DNA from: Amphiura filiformis
Lineage: Eukaryota > Echinodermata > Ophiuroidea > Amphilepidida > Amphiuridae
Direction of reading: 5' to 3'
Assembly: GCF_039555335.1 (NCBI RefSeq)
Contig: NW_027305501.1
Location: forward strand, 1,035,501 to 1,099,500
DNA: 64,000 nucleotides
Position 1 is the stretch's first letter. Each line of letters opens with the position of its first letter. A program made the translations under genes and the position numbers. A model generated the notes under the pieces. It was not told where the DNA came from, made no database searches, and saw only the letters and a program-made list of their open reading frames with translations. Positions 10,610 through 23,094 of the stretch are shown piece by piece.

Positions 10610-10885
10610 ACTGATGATTAAGCCAAAAGCCATGTATTACTATAGAGACAAAATGAGACATTTTACATAAATCTGTAATTTCTATACTTTAGGAGAGAAA
10701 TTAATTACATGTATTTGAATGGAGCTTCAGCTTTGTCACTATTGCTGCACCTGTTTTCCTTGTTTTTGTCAAATATTTCCCGGCAAAAACACTTAATGAC
10801 AAATCTTTCACTCTGTAAGCAATTTATGAACAATAATTCATTTTTTACACCTTCGCTGTGATCACTGAATAGGCCTTTAAAGTAA
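10610..10885. repeat. Dispersed repeat family A, copy 2
   Basis: Contains ACAAAATGAGACATTTTACA, TACATGTATTTGAATGG and GATCACTGAATAGGCCTTTAA, all with close counterparts at 20680-20920. No coding capacity; identity unknown. Confidence 0.6.
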
Positions 10886-10993
10886 CAGAATAGCAAAATA
10901 TTTCTGCGTATATAGTGCTGCAAGTATTCATGCAAGTTGATTCTACTTACACATTATGTGTCATTACATGTATGTCAAAGGTATTCGATTGTA

Positions 10994-11634
10994 CAGGGTG
11001 TCCCAGAATTATTTATACCGAAAAAGTTGTATTTTTTAGGTATGAAGGGCAATATTATTGGTAGTATTGTTTTAAATTCTAAAATTTACATATATTTAGC
11101 TTTCTTAGGAATTTTAGATTTTAGAAATTGAACATTTCTAATAGAAGTTACAGGATATTGCGTAAAAATGGTGCATTCCAAGATTTGACAAAACTACCTA
11201 TTTTGAAAACCTGTAAAATTACTAACCGTTCAGCACAAAGTTATTTGGAAAATGTATATTTGTTGTGTCCTGTTCTACTACTAAATAAAATAGTCGATAT
11301 CTATCGATTATTTATGATATTATGAAGCAAATCTTGTATGGAATATAGGATTTGTTATGCTTGAGTGACCTTAAACTATTCTTTCTTTGGCAGCAGTTCT
11401 GAAGGCAATTATTGAGGTGTGTTACTGAGTTTCATCATTTGAAATGCCAGCAGAGATGGATCGAGAGAAGGTTCGTCCTTAGTGTCACAGCATGTATTTA
11501 TGTCCACAGCATATTGGCAAACCCACAGCCACGTAACGGAGAAGAATATCGTATTGCATTTATTAAAATTAAGTGTTGGCTATATATTTTTGATATTTTG
11601 TTCAAACACGGTATAAATCATTCTGGGACATACT
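10994..11634. mobile_element. Mariner-like non-autonomous element
   Basis: The left end CAGGGTGTCCCAGAATTATT and the right end (complement ATGTCCCAGAATGATTTAT) are inverted repeats of ~22 bp ending in ATACCG on each inner side. TA precedes the left end. The GGGTGTCCCA terminus is common among Tc1/mariner elements. The 640-bp body has no recognisable transposase. Confidence 0.6.
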
Positions 11635-11639
11635 ATTAG

Positions 11640-12550
11640 TATTATGTGATATAATTTCCATGTAACTATTTCCGCTTCCTCATTATGTCATCATGACAGC
11701 CAGAATTGAAGCAATAACTTTAATAGATAAGAAATTATGGCAAATTGATTTTCAAAGCAAATTGTTTGATTTATTAAAGTTATAGTGATATATAACTAAC
11801 TTCCCAAAACACAAACTTGTATAAAAATGTAATAACATTTTTAATAATGGTCAGGTTATAACATGATCATTTTCAAACATGTTGTTTTAATATTGACAAA
11901 ATTTTTAGGTGTGCAAAAAACATTTTACATTTCTTGCAAAGTAATGTTTTTTGCCAACATTTTGAAATGTTTTGAACGTTTTATGACGGACATATAGTAT
12001 ATCATGAAAATAATGAAATAATGGGTTTCTGTGAAATTGCTAGCTTAAGCTTTAAAAAAATGTTTGTAACAGTGTTTTATTTGGTAAAAAAATTAGCAAT
12101 ATATACATTTGTTATGATTTTGTATAGCATTGGAAAATCAATAGTATCGTACAAATTGTATATATGGTATTGTGAATTATCTATTTAATGTCAATATGTA
12201 AAAGCAAGTGTGAAAATGTGAAAGATAAACACAGCACAATTTTAAAGCAATTAATATTAATGTTATTGTTGAAAATTATATGATTATTTATTTTTGTAAA
12301 ATTTAAGATTCTTAAAATACTATGTCATTATGAGACTTACTTGTATTGCCTGTGTGTATTTGTTTCTAAGCTACTAAAATGAAAGAAAAGAGTCAATCCC
12401 CCGATTGCCGTGTTCTTGCCAGCGAACCAACCAAGCTACATGTATAAATGTAGTTTGAGCATATCATAGGGTATCAGAGAGCATGGAGCTAGAACTAGCT
12501 TAGCTAAATGTGTTCAGATTATATCTAGCATGCACTAGTAAGAAGTTGTA
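11640..12550. other. Intergenic, very AT-rich, no gene seen
   Basis: No coding signal, tandem repeat or inverted repeat was recognised. Confidence 0.4.
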
Positions 12551-12555
12551 TGTAA

Positions 12556-12858
12556 TACGTTGGCGAAGTTACGTAATTAATCGGATTAATTACCATAGCA
12601 ATAGGTGAAAACAACTTTTGAACATATCACGCTGCACTACAAGCAGGTTACACTTATCACCTGTGTATGTCTGCAATCATAGATATACAATACTGGTCTT
12701 TTCAAAGATACTAATCTTACAGGTGCAAGTGATCAGCATGATATGGTTCAATGCAGAGGTACCGCATGAATGTATCAGTGCAGCGCGGTATATTCAAAAA
12801 TTGTTTTCACCTATTGCTATGGTAGTTAATCCGATTATTACGTAACTTCGCCAGCGTA
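12556..12858. mobile_element. MITE with ~65-bp inverted repeats
   Basis: The outer end TACGTTGGCGAAGTTACGTA and its complement (TACGCTGGCGAAGTTACGTA) enclose 303 bp. The arms continue inward through ACCATAGCAATAGGTGAAAA on both sides. No transposase. Target duplication not resolved. Confidence 0.75.
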
Positions 12859-12859
12859 T

Positions 12860-13938
12860 TGTATAAAGCAAATTAACAAATTCTGAATTATACCCAAGCA
12901 TAATATATAGACGGTGTTGAAATGTAATAAATAACTTTTCAAATGAGCAATAATTTGTGAGGCTTTTTCCTTCGTATTGTCTGCTCCCTGTTCTGTCCTA
13001 GGGGGACACTGACATAGGGGGAGGGGAGGGGGGCAAGTGATGAGTACAACATTGGAGTCTCTCAGGGGGCAGTTGCTGAAAGTATGATGCTGCAAAGAAG
13101 TCTTATTGTAACATGAATTTTTTTGAAAAAGGCAGTCTCTCAGTGTAGACTTTGCGCATTTGTAAATTCGTGAGATTTGGAAAAAAAGAAATCAGATTTT
13201 TTTTTATTTCAAATAATTTTTCTTTTTAGTTTTTCCGGAAAAATTCGCGAAAATCAGATTTTTTCTCCAAATACCATGAAAAAGTCGGGAATAAAAAAAA
13301 AAAAATCTTATTTCGCATTTGTTTTCAAACCACTCGTGAGCTTTGAGACAAACCATTATTTTTTTTTTGCCTAATATTGAGTGAACATCTGAGGTTCTCC
13401 ACAAACGGCACAAAAGCTGCAGGTAGAAAATGAGACATGTTTACCTCTTGCCAAAAGTAATTATTTTCATTCAAGAAAACAATTATTTTCATTCAAGAAA
13501 ACAATTATTTTCATTCAAGAAAACATAATAACACAAACAGTTATATACAAAATCTGACTGCACTGTACCCCAATTCGAGTCATAAATATAATCAAATAGA
13601 GTAGTTTGTAAGAATTGGTCACACACATTTTAATGAAGCACTGGTTTGGAATGAGAACACAGGTCCAAATACCCAGGGGACCCAAAGTTTATCTTGGCCC
13701 AGGGTCCTGGAAAAGGTGAATCTGGACCTAAAAAAAATGGGAACACACATACACACCCCCACACAAAAGGAAAACACTATTGCAATAGTAGTACCAGTAA
13801 TAGTAAAACTTCATTTATTCAATTCGGTAATACAACACTGATGAATGGTTTCCCATGAGACCCTAATAAACAAAATAACATCATACAAAAATGAACATAT
13901 TACCTATTAAATTACACATTAATTAATTACCTATTAAA
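12860..13938. other. Intergenic with a 22-bp minisatellite and homopolymer tracts
   Basis: No gene. At 13459-13524 the unit AATTATTTTCATTCAAGAAA plus AC is repeated three times almost perfectly. Long T and A runs at 13195-13375 create spurious Lys/Phe-rich open frames on both strands. Confidence 0.6.
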
Positions 13939-14262
13939 AGGGCATTTCGTGATCCACAGCCTCATCCCCCCCACTTTTTTCAAAACCACTGGAAACCTCT
14001 GGCTACATAATGTTTATGTACCAAAAATTCTTGCAGATTAATTCGTTCAGCAAAAATATTGTCAAATTTGAATTTTGTTCTGGTATACTAGAACGAAATT
14101 ACAACAGTGGCCTATGGAGCAGTGTAATACACATCATGCATAACTCGCAAACACAAAATCGCAATCAACTGAAATTTTGGGAATAAGCATTTTTCGTGGA
14201 TATCTATCGAAAAATGTCATAAAAAAGGATGCTAGGATCACAAAATCCTCCTTTAATTAATA
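13939..14262. mobile_element. MITE family B, copy 1
   Basis: Starts AAAAGGGCATTTCGTGATCC and ends with the degraded complement GATCACAAAATCCTCCTTTA. The interior (TTGTTCTGGTATACTAGAAC, CATAACTCGCAAACACAAAA) matches the copy at 38962-39308 in opposite orientation. Fragments of the same end occur at 53637 and 63643. Non-coding. Confidence 0.75.
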
Positions 14263-14264
14263 AA

Positions 14265-15344
14265 TTACATTATGGAATATGCAAAAGAAATTCAACAAAT
14301 CAAAGAAATTAGGCTCAACTCATATAATACCCCCTCCCCCCCCCCTTCATGACTAAATTCAGGGGGATAAGGGATAAAAAAACAGTCTCATTGTATTGAT
14401 AAGAATATGAGCAACTGTTAAATATTATAATACTACATTCATATATTCTTGTTCACTGATTAGTTAAAAGCAGATCACATGACCAAAAATAGTTCTACCA
14501 TCAGTACTTCCATCCGTAAATAGTACCCGAAGTTGTAGCCGTTTCAATGTCCCTGAATGCTAATCTAGCTCCTCAAAACCCACCTTGTTACCTATTTTCT
14601 CCTCTTGCTTATTTCTCTTCTTGTAATCTCACATTCTAATCTTTGCCAATAATGGAATTTCGAAATCCCTTGGTTTATTTATTTAAATTATGCAATACAA
14701 TTACTACAGCCTAGATATTGTACTTGGGCATTAACATAATACATGACAAGTATATATTCCGCATACTTAGTGGTATATAAAATGCTGAATCATAACATGA
14801 TATCGTTCCAGGTGAGCAAAAATAGTGTAGAGTTAGCTCTGAGCTAATGAGTCAGATATGGAAGAATAATAGATTTTTAATCTACAGCAGAGATGCCAGT
14901 GAGGAGCCCCAAAAAGTCAGAAAATAATATGGACAATTGCGAGCCATACAGAGCGTACATGTAGCGACCGGTGCGCAGCGCTTCAAGGACAGGGTCCCTT
15001 TAAAAAACAAAATTGTAATTTTTTCCTAATTGTTTTTGTTAAATCAACCACAAATGATTGTAGCACTTGGCTCTAGGTCCAGGGTCTCTTCAAATCCCCC
15101 CCCCCCCAAAAAAAAAATTAACAATTACAAAACTGGACATTTCTTTTTGGGAATTTACAAAAATTTGGAAATCCGAATACATTTGGAGAACTGGCATCTC
15201 TGCTACTATTCAGTTCGATTCTGATCTTCTAACTTTTCAACTAAGAAGCATTGAAAGAGGTTTTTGAGATGAAGTTAGAGGATAAGGAAATCAGGATTGA
15301 ACTGAATACCTTTTGATATAACAAATATTCTGCTCTTTCACATC
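14265..15344. other. Intergenic, no gene seen
   Basis: AT-rich with a C-run at 14333-14345 and a C/A homopolymer junction at 15098-15118. Small open frames only. Confidence 0.4.
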
Positions 15345-15422
15345 TGACTCATTATCTCAGTTGGTTGAGCAGTGGACATTGTATCAGTTACCCACATGTT
15401 CAAGTTACTGTTTGATGCAGAT
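15345..15422 (+). repeat. Weak tRNA-like segment (possible SINE head)
   Basis: TCTCAGTTGGTTGAGCAG resembles a Pol III A box with D-loop, followed ~35 bp later by TGTTCAAGTTAC, a degraded B box. No cloverleaf closes properly. Possibly an old tRNA-derived SINE. Confidence 0.3.
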
Positions 15423-15618
15423 TTATTAATGCATTTCCCAAGTGTTGAGTCCCCCAATCTTTGTAAAAGGTTGCGGGACGCTCAGGGTAGGAGATGAGAA
15501 ATGTAGTGGATCAGCATTTGGCTGTTTTCTTGTGTTTTCCCACCACATGGAACTTATCTTCCCATACTCGTCTTTTGGCTTTCTAAAAATGTCTCTTCTC
15601 TCTCCTATCTTTAAAACA

Positions 15619-16326
15619 TATGTGACCTGCTACCACGAAATGAGTGTAAAGTCGCAACTTGGTAGTTTCAAGACATCTTCACTGCTGAGTTGATGCTCTT
15701 TGATTGCTGCGCACCTGTACAAGCCAGTAGTATGTACTTTGTAAATGGCCCATTCTAATGGACATTATTCAGACATACTATTAGACAGAATAGGTGTGTG
15801 CAAAACAATGAACATGCAGCAGCCAGGACGTCTGTCGTCTCGAAACTACCAACTTGCGACTTAATGCTCATTCTTATTCAATGGATGCGTCTTGTAAAGA
15901 ATTCACGTAATTTGATTGGTTTTCTAGTGTATAATATCTCACAATAGTTGATAGTGATATTAGTCAGGGCGCGCGCCGCCACGCAACGGCGGCACGCTTG
16001 TTGCTCCTCAATGATCGCACGATAATGCATTCGCGTAATACACGTGCGAGAACTAAAACGCGATTCGGCGGCTTAGATGTTCGTGATGGTTTCGTTCATT
16101 TAAAACAACAGGGATGTCCTCACAAAAGTAACATTATTTTTGTCTGAAAAAAGGCAGTTTTTCTCGCAAAAATTACATTAAAACTGAATATCGTAGTGGA
16201 TACCGGCGCAGCCGGTATCCACTACTCAAAATATTGGCCAGCCCATCCAATATGACACGATATTGGATAGGCAAAAGACAAAATCCTATCTTTTATTCTC
16301 TAATTTCGTGGTAGCAGGCCACACAT
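15619..16326. mobile_element. Non-autonomous element with TGTGACCTGCTACCACGAAA ends
   Basis: The left end reads TGTGACCTGCTACCACGAAA and the right end is its near complement (TTTCGTGGTAGCAGGCCACA), ~700 bp apart. Inside at 16193-16225 is a perfect hairpin with 15-bp arms (GTAGTGGATACCGGC) and a 3-nt loop. No transposase frame was recognised. Confidence 0.65.
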
Positions 16327-16329
16327 GTC

Positions 16330-17224
16330 AGTCATAGACACCTGTTGCACAGTGACCATATCCAAGTTCATGCTTAAATTCTTTATTAATAATAGTGTGG
16401 TCAAAGACATATGTGTATCAAAATGGCTTAATGGCAGACACGTGTATCAAAATGTCTTAATGGCTCACCAACATGTACACCAAAGCTTTATGTGCATGCA
16501 CTCAACTACTTGCATGACAATAATTGCACAAACCATCTGTTAGCAGTACACAAAACACAACTGCACCCTCATCTTAACCATGCTACTATATACAAAGAAA
16601 CAGAACAAACAATTTCTTTCAACTTTTAGCAAGTTTGAAACTTTTATCAATTGAAAAACATATCTTATAATAATAACTGAACTTCTTCAACTGGAATCTT
16701 TCATAGTGGAAAAGTGGCTACAGGATAGCCTTTCTGAAAGACCTGTTGGTCATTTACCCATGAAAAACACTGTATCAGTAAAAAAAACCCAGATAGGAAC
16801 ACCTTTTTTGGGTGTTCTTTGTATCAAATTTAATATATTTATACCATCTTGGGAATGCCTACCAATCCAAAAATCAAAAGTCCCTCCCCCCTGTGTATAT
16901 GAATCCGATTGACACTTTGGTTACATTCTTTTTTATGGTTTCATATGACTGATATATTTTCTGGAAAAAATGTTTTGGCATGGCTATCCATCACTTTCAT
17001 TCAACTCCATACATTTGTTCCCAAAAAGATCTACAAAATCTAGGTCTTTTGGGGAAAAAAATGTGTATCTTCAATACAAAAGGTCACAATTTTAAAATGA
17101 TTGTCAGCTTTTCCTCCCAGCTACATACACTTTTTAAAGTACATTTCAGTAGATTTATAAATTTTACTTTGGGGGACTGTTAAATATGAAAAATAAAAAA
17201 TACATAAATTTTTAATAATTTGAT
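16330..17224. other. Intergenic, no gene seen
   Basis: AT-rich. Open frames up to ~72 codons but without recognisable domains or splice-supported extension. Confidence 0.4.
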
Positions 17225-17345
17225 GTAAAATGTGTTTTATATCATCAATTAAAAAAAAAATCAAAATTGCTTGATATCAGAAGGATATTCCTTGTATTCA
17301 GAATGCAATTCGATATGTCTGATGTGCTCTAATGTCCCACAAAAA
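17225..17345. repeat. Dispersed repeat family C, copy 1
   Basis: CAAAATTGCTTGATATCAG, then ATTCAGAATGCAATTCG and TATGTCTGATGTGCTC. Recurs in opposite orientation at 57545-57640. Non-coding. Confidence 0.6.
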
Positions 17346-17615
17346 ATACTATACAAACATTGATTTCCACTATTTTACAAAATAATTTACTTCGATTCTC
17401 TTGATCATCAACTTTCAAAAGTGAATTAATTCAGAACAATAATTTTCAACGTTAATGGATGTCCTAAAATTGACTTTGTGGTATTTGAAATATTTTGATG
17501 AAATATGTCGTCCACAATCACTTGAATTAGTAGAATGGTAAAACCCGTGATTGATCTGGGCATCACTTTTCACAAAAAGCGATTGATTGCCTATCTTTTT
17601 TGCATCGCATCACTA

Positions 17616-17824
17616 TAGTCTGTCCACATAGAAGTACAAAGTAAATAGACCTCGGAAACGGGAGGTATGAGAATAATTATTTCAGTGCGACACTTCTTTG
17701 GCGCGCCAACTGCTGCGCGATTTATGCATCACGCTCTATACGCGTCACGGCGCGCTCTCGTGTGACGCAAAGCATCGACCCCCGATGCCACAGATTTGGT
17801 TTGTACTTCTAAGTGGACAGACTG
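17616..17824. mobile_element. Tc1/mariner-type MITE family D, copy 1
   Basis: Ends (T/C)AGTCTGTCCAC and GTGGACAGACTG are inverted, with TA just outside each end. The arms extend through AAGTACAAA. The interior, including GGTCGATGCTTTGCGTCAC (complement here), matches the copy at 36503-36741 in the other orientation. 209 bp, non-coding. Confidence 0.8.
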
Positions 17825-18151
17825 TAAGGTCTGTATAATAACAGTATATGCACAAAACAAGTTAGTCTGTTAGACCTATTCTAATTATGAAGGTTACTAA
17901 TTAGGGAGGAATCCTTTTACTCTTTTCTTTTCCTCCTTTACTCCTAGCAAAGTCCACAAATTAAACTACTGCCATCTAATATTACGCTACATGTATTTGC
18001 CCTTAACAGGATCTAAAATAATATAGAACAAGGCGGTTCTCGAACCACGAGTCTCGCCTGCTTTTGTGACCGCCTGCTTTTGCGATAACTGTTGGTAGAG
18101 AGGTAAATGAATTTAGCGGTTATCGGCTGGGCACGATTATCTGGCCGATGG

Positions 18152-18892
18152 TAACTGTACCCACCAAGTTTCATGCCCATGCAACAGTTTTTACTAATAT
18201 GACCTCAGATGACCCCTGGTGGCCCTGAAATGACCTTCTAAAATGTCGGCTCTAAATGTTGACTGTACCCCTCGTGCTAAGTTTCATGCCCATACGACAG
18301 TTTTTACTAATTTGACCTCAGATGACCCCTGGTGGCCTCAAAATGACCTTCCAAAAATTTGGCTTTAAATGTTGACTGTACCCATCAAGTTTCATGCCCA
18401 TACGAAGTTTTTACTAATTTGTCCTCAGATGTCCCCTGGTGACTCCAAATTACCTTCCAAATATTTGGCTTTAAATGTTGACTGTACCCACCAAGTTCCA
18501 TGTCCATCCAACAGTTTTTACTAATTTGACCTCAGATGACCCCGAAATGACCTTCCAAAAATTTGGCTTGAAATGTTGACTGTACCCACCAAGTTTCATG
18601 TCCATATGACAGTTTTTACTAATTTGACCTCAGATGACCCTGGTGACCCCAAAATGACCTTCCAAAATTTGGCTTCAAATGTTGACTGTACCCACCAAGT
18701 TTCATGTCCATACGACAGTTTTTACTAATTTGACCTCAGATGACCCCTGGTGACCCCAAAATGACCTTCCAAAAATTTGGCTTTAAATGATGACTGTACC
18801 CACTAAGTTTCATGCCCATACAAGTTTTTAATAACTTGACCTCAGATGACCCCTGAGTGACCTCGGATGACCCCGTAATGACCTTCCAAAAT
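18152..18892. repeat. Tandem array 1, ~107-bp unit, 7 copies
   Basis: Units start GACTGTACCC at 18152, 18261, 18373, 18480, 18578, 18683 and 18792. Each contains AAGTTTCATG(C/T)CCATAC, TTTTTACTAATTTGACCTCA and ATGACCTTCCAAAA. Spacing varies from 98 to 112 bp through small indels. No coding capacity. Confidence 0.9.
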
Positions 18893-19444
18893 TTGGCAAA
18901 ACCAAAGAACTATTTCATCAAAGTAATAAATCAAAACAGAAAGATGCTTCCTTTACGAGTTATCACTCATTGAAAGTGCTACTTTGCTATACTTTACATG
19001 GAAAGCGACTATCTTAAAGTCGTCATATTTCCTTAATTACATGACCGATCAAGCTGTTCTTGGGATATGTGATGCACAGTTGAAAATTAATTATTAAAAG
19101 ATTTGGTGACCTCAGTTGACCTTTACCCTTGTATGTGACCTTTGACCTCACGAAATTGGAAAAAGTATGTTGCGCTGAAAAATCAAATTTGGCAATACCA
19201 AAGAACTATTTCATCAAATAAATCAAAACAGAAAGATGCTTCCTTTACGAGTTATCACTCATTGAAAGTGCTACTTTGCTATACTTTACAAAGAAAGCGA
19301 CTATCTTAAAGTCGCTATATTTCCTTAATTACATGACCGATCAAGCTGTTATTGGGATATGTGATGCACAGTTGAATATTAATTATTAAAAGCTTTGGTG
19401 ACCTCAGTTGACCTTTGACCTTGTATGTGACCTTTGACCTCATG
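18893..19444. repeat. Tandem duplication 2, ~296-bp unit, 2 copies
   Basis: The block starting TTGGCAAAACCAAAGAACTA is repeated from about 19189 with few changes. Both copies carry GATGCTTCCTTTACGAGTTA and GTTGACCTTTGACC-type endings. It abuts array 1 directly. Confidence 0.9.
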
Positions 19445-19446
19445 AA

Positions 19447-20200
19447 AATCTAATCAGGTCGAAAGTACCTCTGGCCACGCAACTCCCCACCAAGTTACGC
19501 CACTGTACCCCATACGGATCTCCAGATAATCTGTTCACAAGGTATTTTGCTTATTACGCATATATTATGCAAATTAGGTACTTAATTACCATATTTTACG
19601 CTCAAAATCTAATCAGGTCGAGAACCTCTGGCCCCGCTTCTCCTCACCAAGTTACGTCACTGTACCCCATACGGATCTCCAGATAAGCTGTTCACAAGGG
19701 TTTTTTGCTTGATACGCATCAAATACGCATAAATTATGCAAATTAGGTACTTAATTAGCATATTTTGCGCTGAAAATCTAATCAGGTCGAGAACATCTGG
19801 CCACGCCACTCCCCACCAAGTTACGTCACTGTACCCCATACGGATCTCCAGATAAGCTGTTCACAAGGTTTTTTTTGCTTGATATGCATCAAATACACGC
19901 ATAAATTATGCAAATTAGGTACTTAATTAGCATATTTTGCGCTGAAAATCTAATCAGGTCGAGAGCATCTGGCCACGCTTCTCCCCACCAAGTTACGTCA
20001 CTGTACCCCATACGGATCTCCAGATAATCTGTTCACAAGGTATTTTGCTTATTACGCATAAATTATGCAAATTAGGTACTTAATTACCATATTTTGCGCT
20101 CAAAATCTAATCAGGTCGACACCCTCTGGTCACGCTACCCCCTATAAAGTTTCATCATCATAGCACTTACGGTTCTCAAGATAACGCGTTCACAAGCTTT
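19447..20200. repeat. Tandem array 3, ~156-172-bp unit, 4 full copies plus a partial
   Basis: Units start AATCTAATCAGGTCGA at 19447, 19606, 19775, 19947 and 20103. They contain GTACCCCATACGGATCTCCA and TTATGCAAATTAGGTACTTA. A diverged single relative is in spermine synthase intron 3 near 36282-36350. Confidence 0.9.
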
Positions 20201-20204
20201 TTCC

Positions 20205-20268
20205 GAACACACACACGCACACACCCCCACACGCCCCCACACACACACACACGGACACACGCACACCA
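20205..20268. repeat. (CA)n-type microsatellite
   Basis: Imperfect CA repeat interrupted by CCCC and G, directly after tandem array 3. Confidence 0.85.
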
Positions 20269-20559
20269 TAGTGATTACTAAGTCTCTCCCTGAACATTCA
20301 GGCGAGACAATAAGGTATGTAAATACCAAAGAGTCCCTAGACTAATCTCCAGAGTTAGACCAGGTCTAAAGTTCAACCTGGTCTAATTTGTTTTGTGCAT
20401 ACGGACCTAATAAAGCAATCAAGTGTAAATTCGGCTTTATGATAATTTCTAGCTCTCAAATAAAATGTATTACATATCTGTGTGAAATTAGTTACAAGAC
20501 TCATGAACTTTTTTACTAACCAGCTTATCTGATCATGGGTGCATTTCACTTAAAGGCCC

Positions 20560-20925
20560 ATTCAGTGATTTGCTTATCCGGACGATCGTAAAAATCACCA
20601 AAATTCAGATTTTGGTACCTTTGTCATTGTCATAGATGTGCTAACATAACCTGCGAGTGGTTCAGCCGAAAGCTGTATATTTAAGACAAAATAAGACATT
20701 TTACACGAATCTGTAATTTAGATACTGACGGTATCTAGCTACATGTATTTGAATGGGGCTTCAACATCATCAGTACTGCTGTTTTCTTTGTTTTTTGCCA
20801 AATTTGTCCTTTCAAAAATACCAAATGATAATTTGAATGACTTATCCTTCACTTTTAAGCAATATATAAACAATTTGAATTTTTTTACACTTGAGCTGGG
20901 ATCACTGAATGGGTCTTTAACTTAA
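20560..20925. repeat. Dispersed repeat family A, copy 3
   Basis: Shares CTACATGTATTTGAATGG, CTTATCCTTCACTT and GGGATCACTGAATGGG with 10106-10355 and 10610-10885. Confidence 0.6.
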
Positions 20926-21700
20926 CACCTCTCAAAATCCATCGTAAGTTACAATGTATCGTATCTTCCATTTCGCTAGAGAGATTGACAATTGGTACAC
21001 AATAAGTAATAGGGATCTGTACCAGGAACAAGTCGTAAAGTTATGATGAGTAAAGAATACTAATACCTTTATGAGTGGTCACTTGCACTATGCATGATGG
21101 GTAAAAGTCTAGTGAAATGCACCCCATTTTTTAAACTAAGATTCAATCCTGAGGAAAGACCACTAAATACGGCACCATGGTTCCAAATGCAAGAATAAAA
21201 TATTGCAAAAATAGACTTTGATTTAGAATTACACATGTTTCAACTTGGGTCACACATTTGATTACATTGTTTGTTTAACACTGTTGGTCCTTAATAAGGA
21301 CACATGCTAATGCTGGTTCATTCTTTCCTGCTGCTCGCCGATTTGCTGCTCTGACAACGATTTTGCTACCAAACACTAGCGGTGACCAGTGGCAAGCCGA
21401 TATATTGCTCACTCCACCACTTTGTCCAAAGCGGCAGATCACTAGAGTTGTTGAATTTAGGCGTTGCTGAGTGGCAAAATTGCTTTCAAAGTCATGCCAC
21501 TAACGCTCCGCTTGCAGACAAGTACAACCGGCATGATGAAGCAGCTTGCTACTCAGCGGCAAGCGGCAGAAAGTATGAACCAGCATAACAGCATGTAAAC
21601 TCATCTGTGGAAAGAACACTGAGATCATACATACATACACGATGCACTAGCCAGGCCAATAAACTGAGACTATACATCAAATATAAACAGTCTCAGCCAA
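20926..21700. other. Intergenic, no gene seen
   Basis: Contains a 68-codon frame at 21382-21588 without recognisable homology. No structural signal. Confidence 0.4.
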
Positions 21701-21940
21701 CCCAATGGGCACTACTGTTTCCTTTCTTACAGTGCCTCTGATTGGTTAATTACATGATACAATCTTCTGAGTAACCAATCAAATTGGAGCTTTCAAATCT
21801 CTTAGCAAATTTAAGCTTGATCCCCTTCAGCCCCACGACTCTTACCACATCTCTGATTGGCTAAATACATGATAGCCCTCTTTGTAACCAATCAAAATAG
21901 TTCATAGAAGCTAATCATTTAGCCAGTAGTGCCCATTGGG
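21701..21940. mobile_element. MITE with duplicated CCAAT/ATTGG segments
   Basis: Ends CCCAATGGGCACTACTG and its complement (CAGTAGTGCCCATTGGG). Two internal direct repeats of ~47 bp (21735-21783, 21851-21897) each hold CTCTGATTGG and GTAACCAATCAAA, giving four CCAAT-type boxes in inverted pairs. Non-coding. Confidence 0.65.
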
Positions 21941-22281
21941 GACTAAAAATAAAGAAACTACATCAAATGTGTTGCAGTCTATGTATTAGCTATAAATACA
22001 AATATTATGTTCAGTATAATGTGTGTCATGATCAGGGAAATGGGTCTGTTACTAGAGACTTTCAAAAATGCTACGTTTTGATACAAAATGCATGGAAATT
22101 GATCTTCTTGTTTCCAATTTGAAGGTAATTTATCAGTTACCGAGCACAACAGGAAATAGAAGAATACCTTGTTTGCCTGAAACTCAAGAATCACTAGATA
22201 TTAGCGATATTAGACTCTTCCCTTGATCATGTCAAATATATACAGCTCACAGTTAATCATCATAATCCCCTCATAAGACAC

Positions 22282-22489
22282 TCCTATAGCGCAATCAGTG
22301 CCCGGTTTGGTACCAATGACTCTTTCTGTTATACCCTGGTGATGTAATAAATTGTATCAAGCATACTAATTAACATTTGCATAGTGTTATCATTTTCAAT
22401 TTTAATCAAAAACGAAAGCACTGTGCAAGTGTTCAGGATACAATAGTTCAGCCATCAGTGCCTATCGGGGCACTGATAGCGCTATAGGA
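22282..22489. mobile_element. Small MITE with TCCTATAGCGC ends
   Basis: TCCTATAGCGCAATCAGTGCC at the left (22282-22302) faces GGGCACTGATAGCGCTATAGG at the right. 208 bp, AT-rich non-coding centre. Confidence 0.65.
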
Positions 22490-23091
22490 CCAAATTAAAC
22501 ATAGTGCCTTATTTTCCACTACATTTTAAAATACAATATGTGTGTTAAGATGGTAGCCTACTTTCGAATGTAACTTACAAGCGAGCCATCAATTAAATTA
22601 TGCTACAAGTGAGTGTGTGCTCACACGGGACTTACTTGTTGTAAGCCAACTCACAAGTTAGCCGTCAAGTTAGCGTGACCTTCACTGGTAAATTACGCCA
22701 TGCTTATGCACAATCACAATAGGATTGGATCATCAAGGTCATGCTTACATGCAAGTCTTGTTCACACTGGTCTTACATTCGTAAGTAGCTTACATGTAAA
22801 ATCATTTAAAGTAACTTGCATGTAGCTACATGCGAGTGTGTTTAGACAGACACTACTTGTAAGTTTACATTCAAAAGTACTTACAAGCGACTTTACAAGC
22901 GATCGTCTAAACAAGTCTAATGTTAACGTAACTGATTACTGTCACCACATAGTTTCTTCCCATAAAGTTTACATATATAAAACATATGAAATTATACAGG
23001 TCCAATATCGAGAAAAAATACGGTTTCAGCCAGAATTAGTAAATATCAAAGTAAGAAAGCAATGATGAACAGTAGGACAATAGGATGACTT
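22490..23091. other. Intergenic, ACTTACAAG-rich, no gene seen
   Basis: Short motifs ACTTACAAG, TTACATGTA and their complements recur irregularly between 22560 and 22920. This hints at an old repeat, but no boundaries could be set. Confidence 0.35.
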
Positions 23092-23094
23092 TTA

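Noticed and set aside
18152..20200. CRISPR-like arrays
   Set aside because: The repeats are long, contiguous, without unique spacers and in a eukaryotic genome. They are ordinary tandem repeats.
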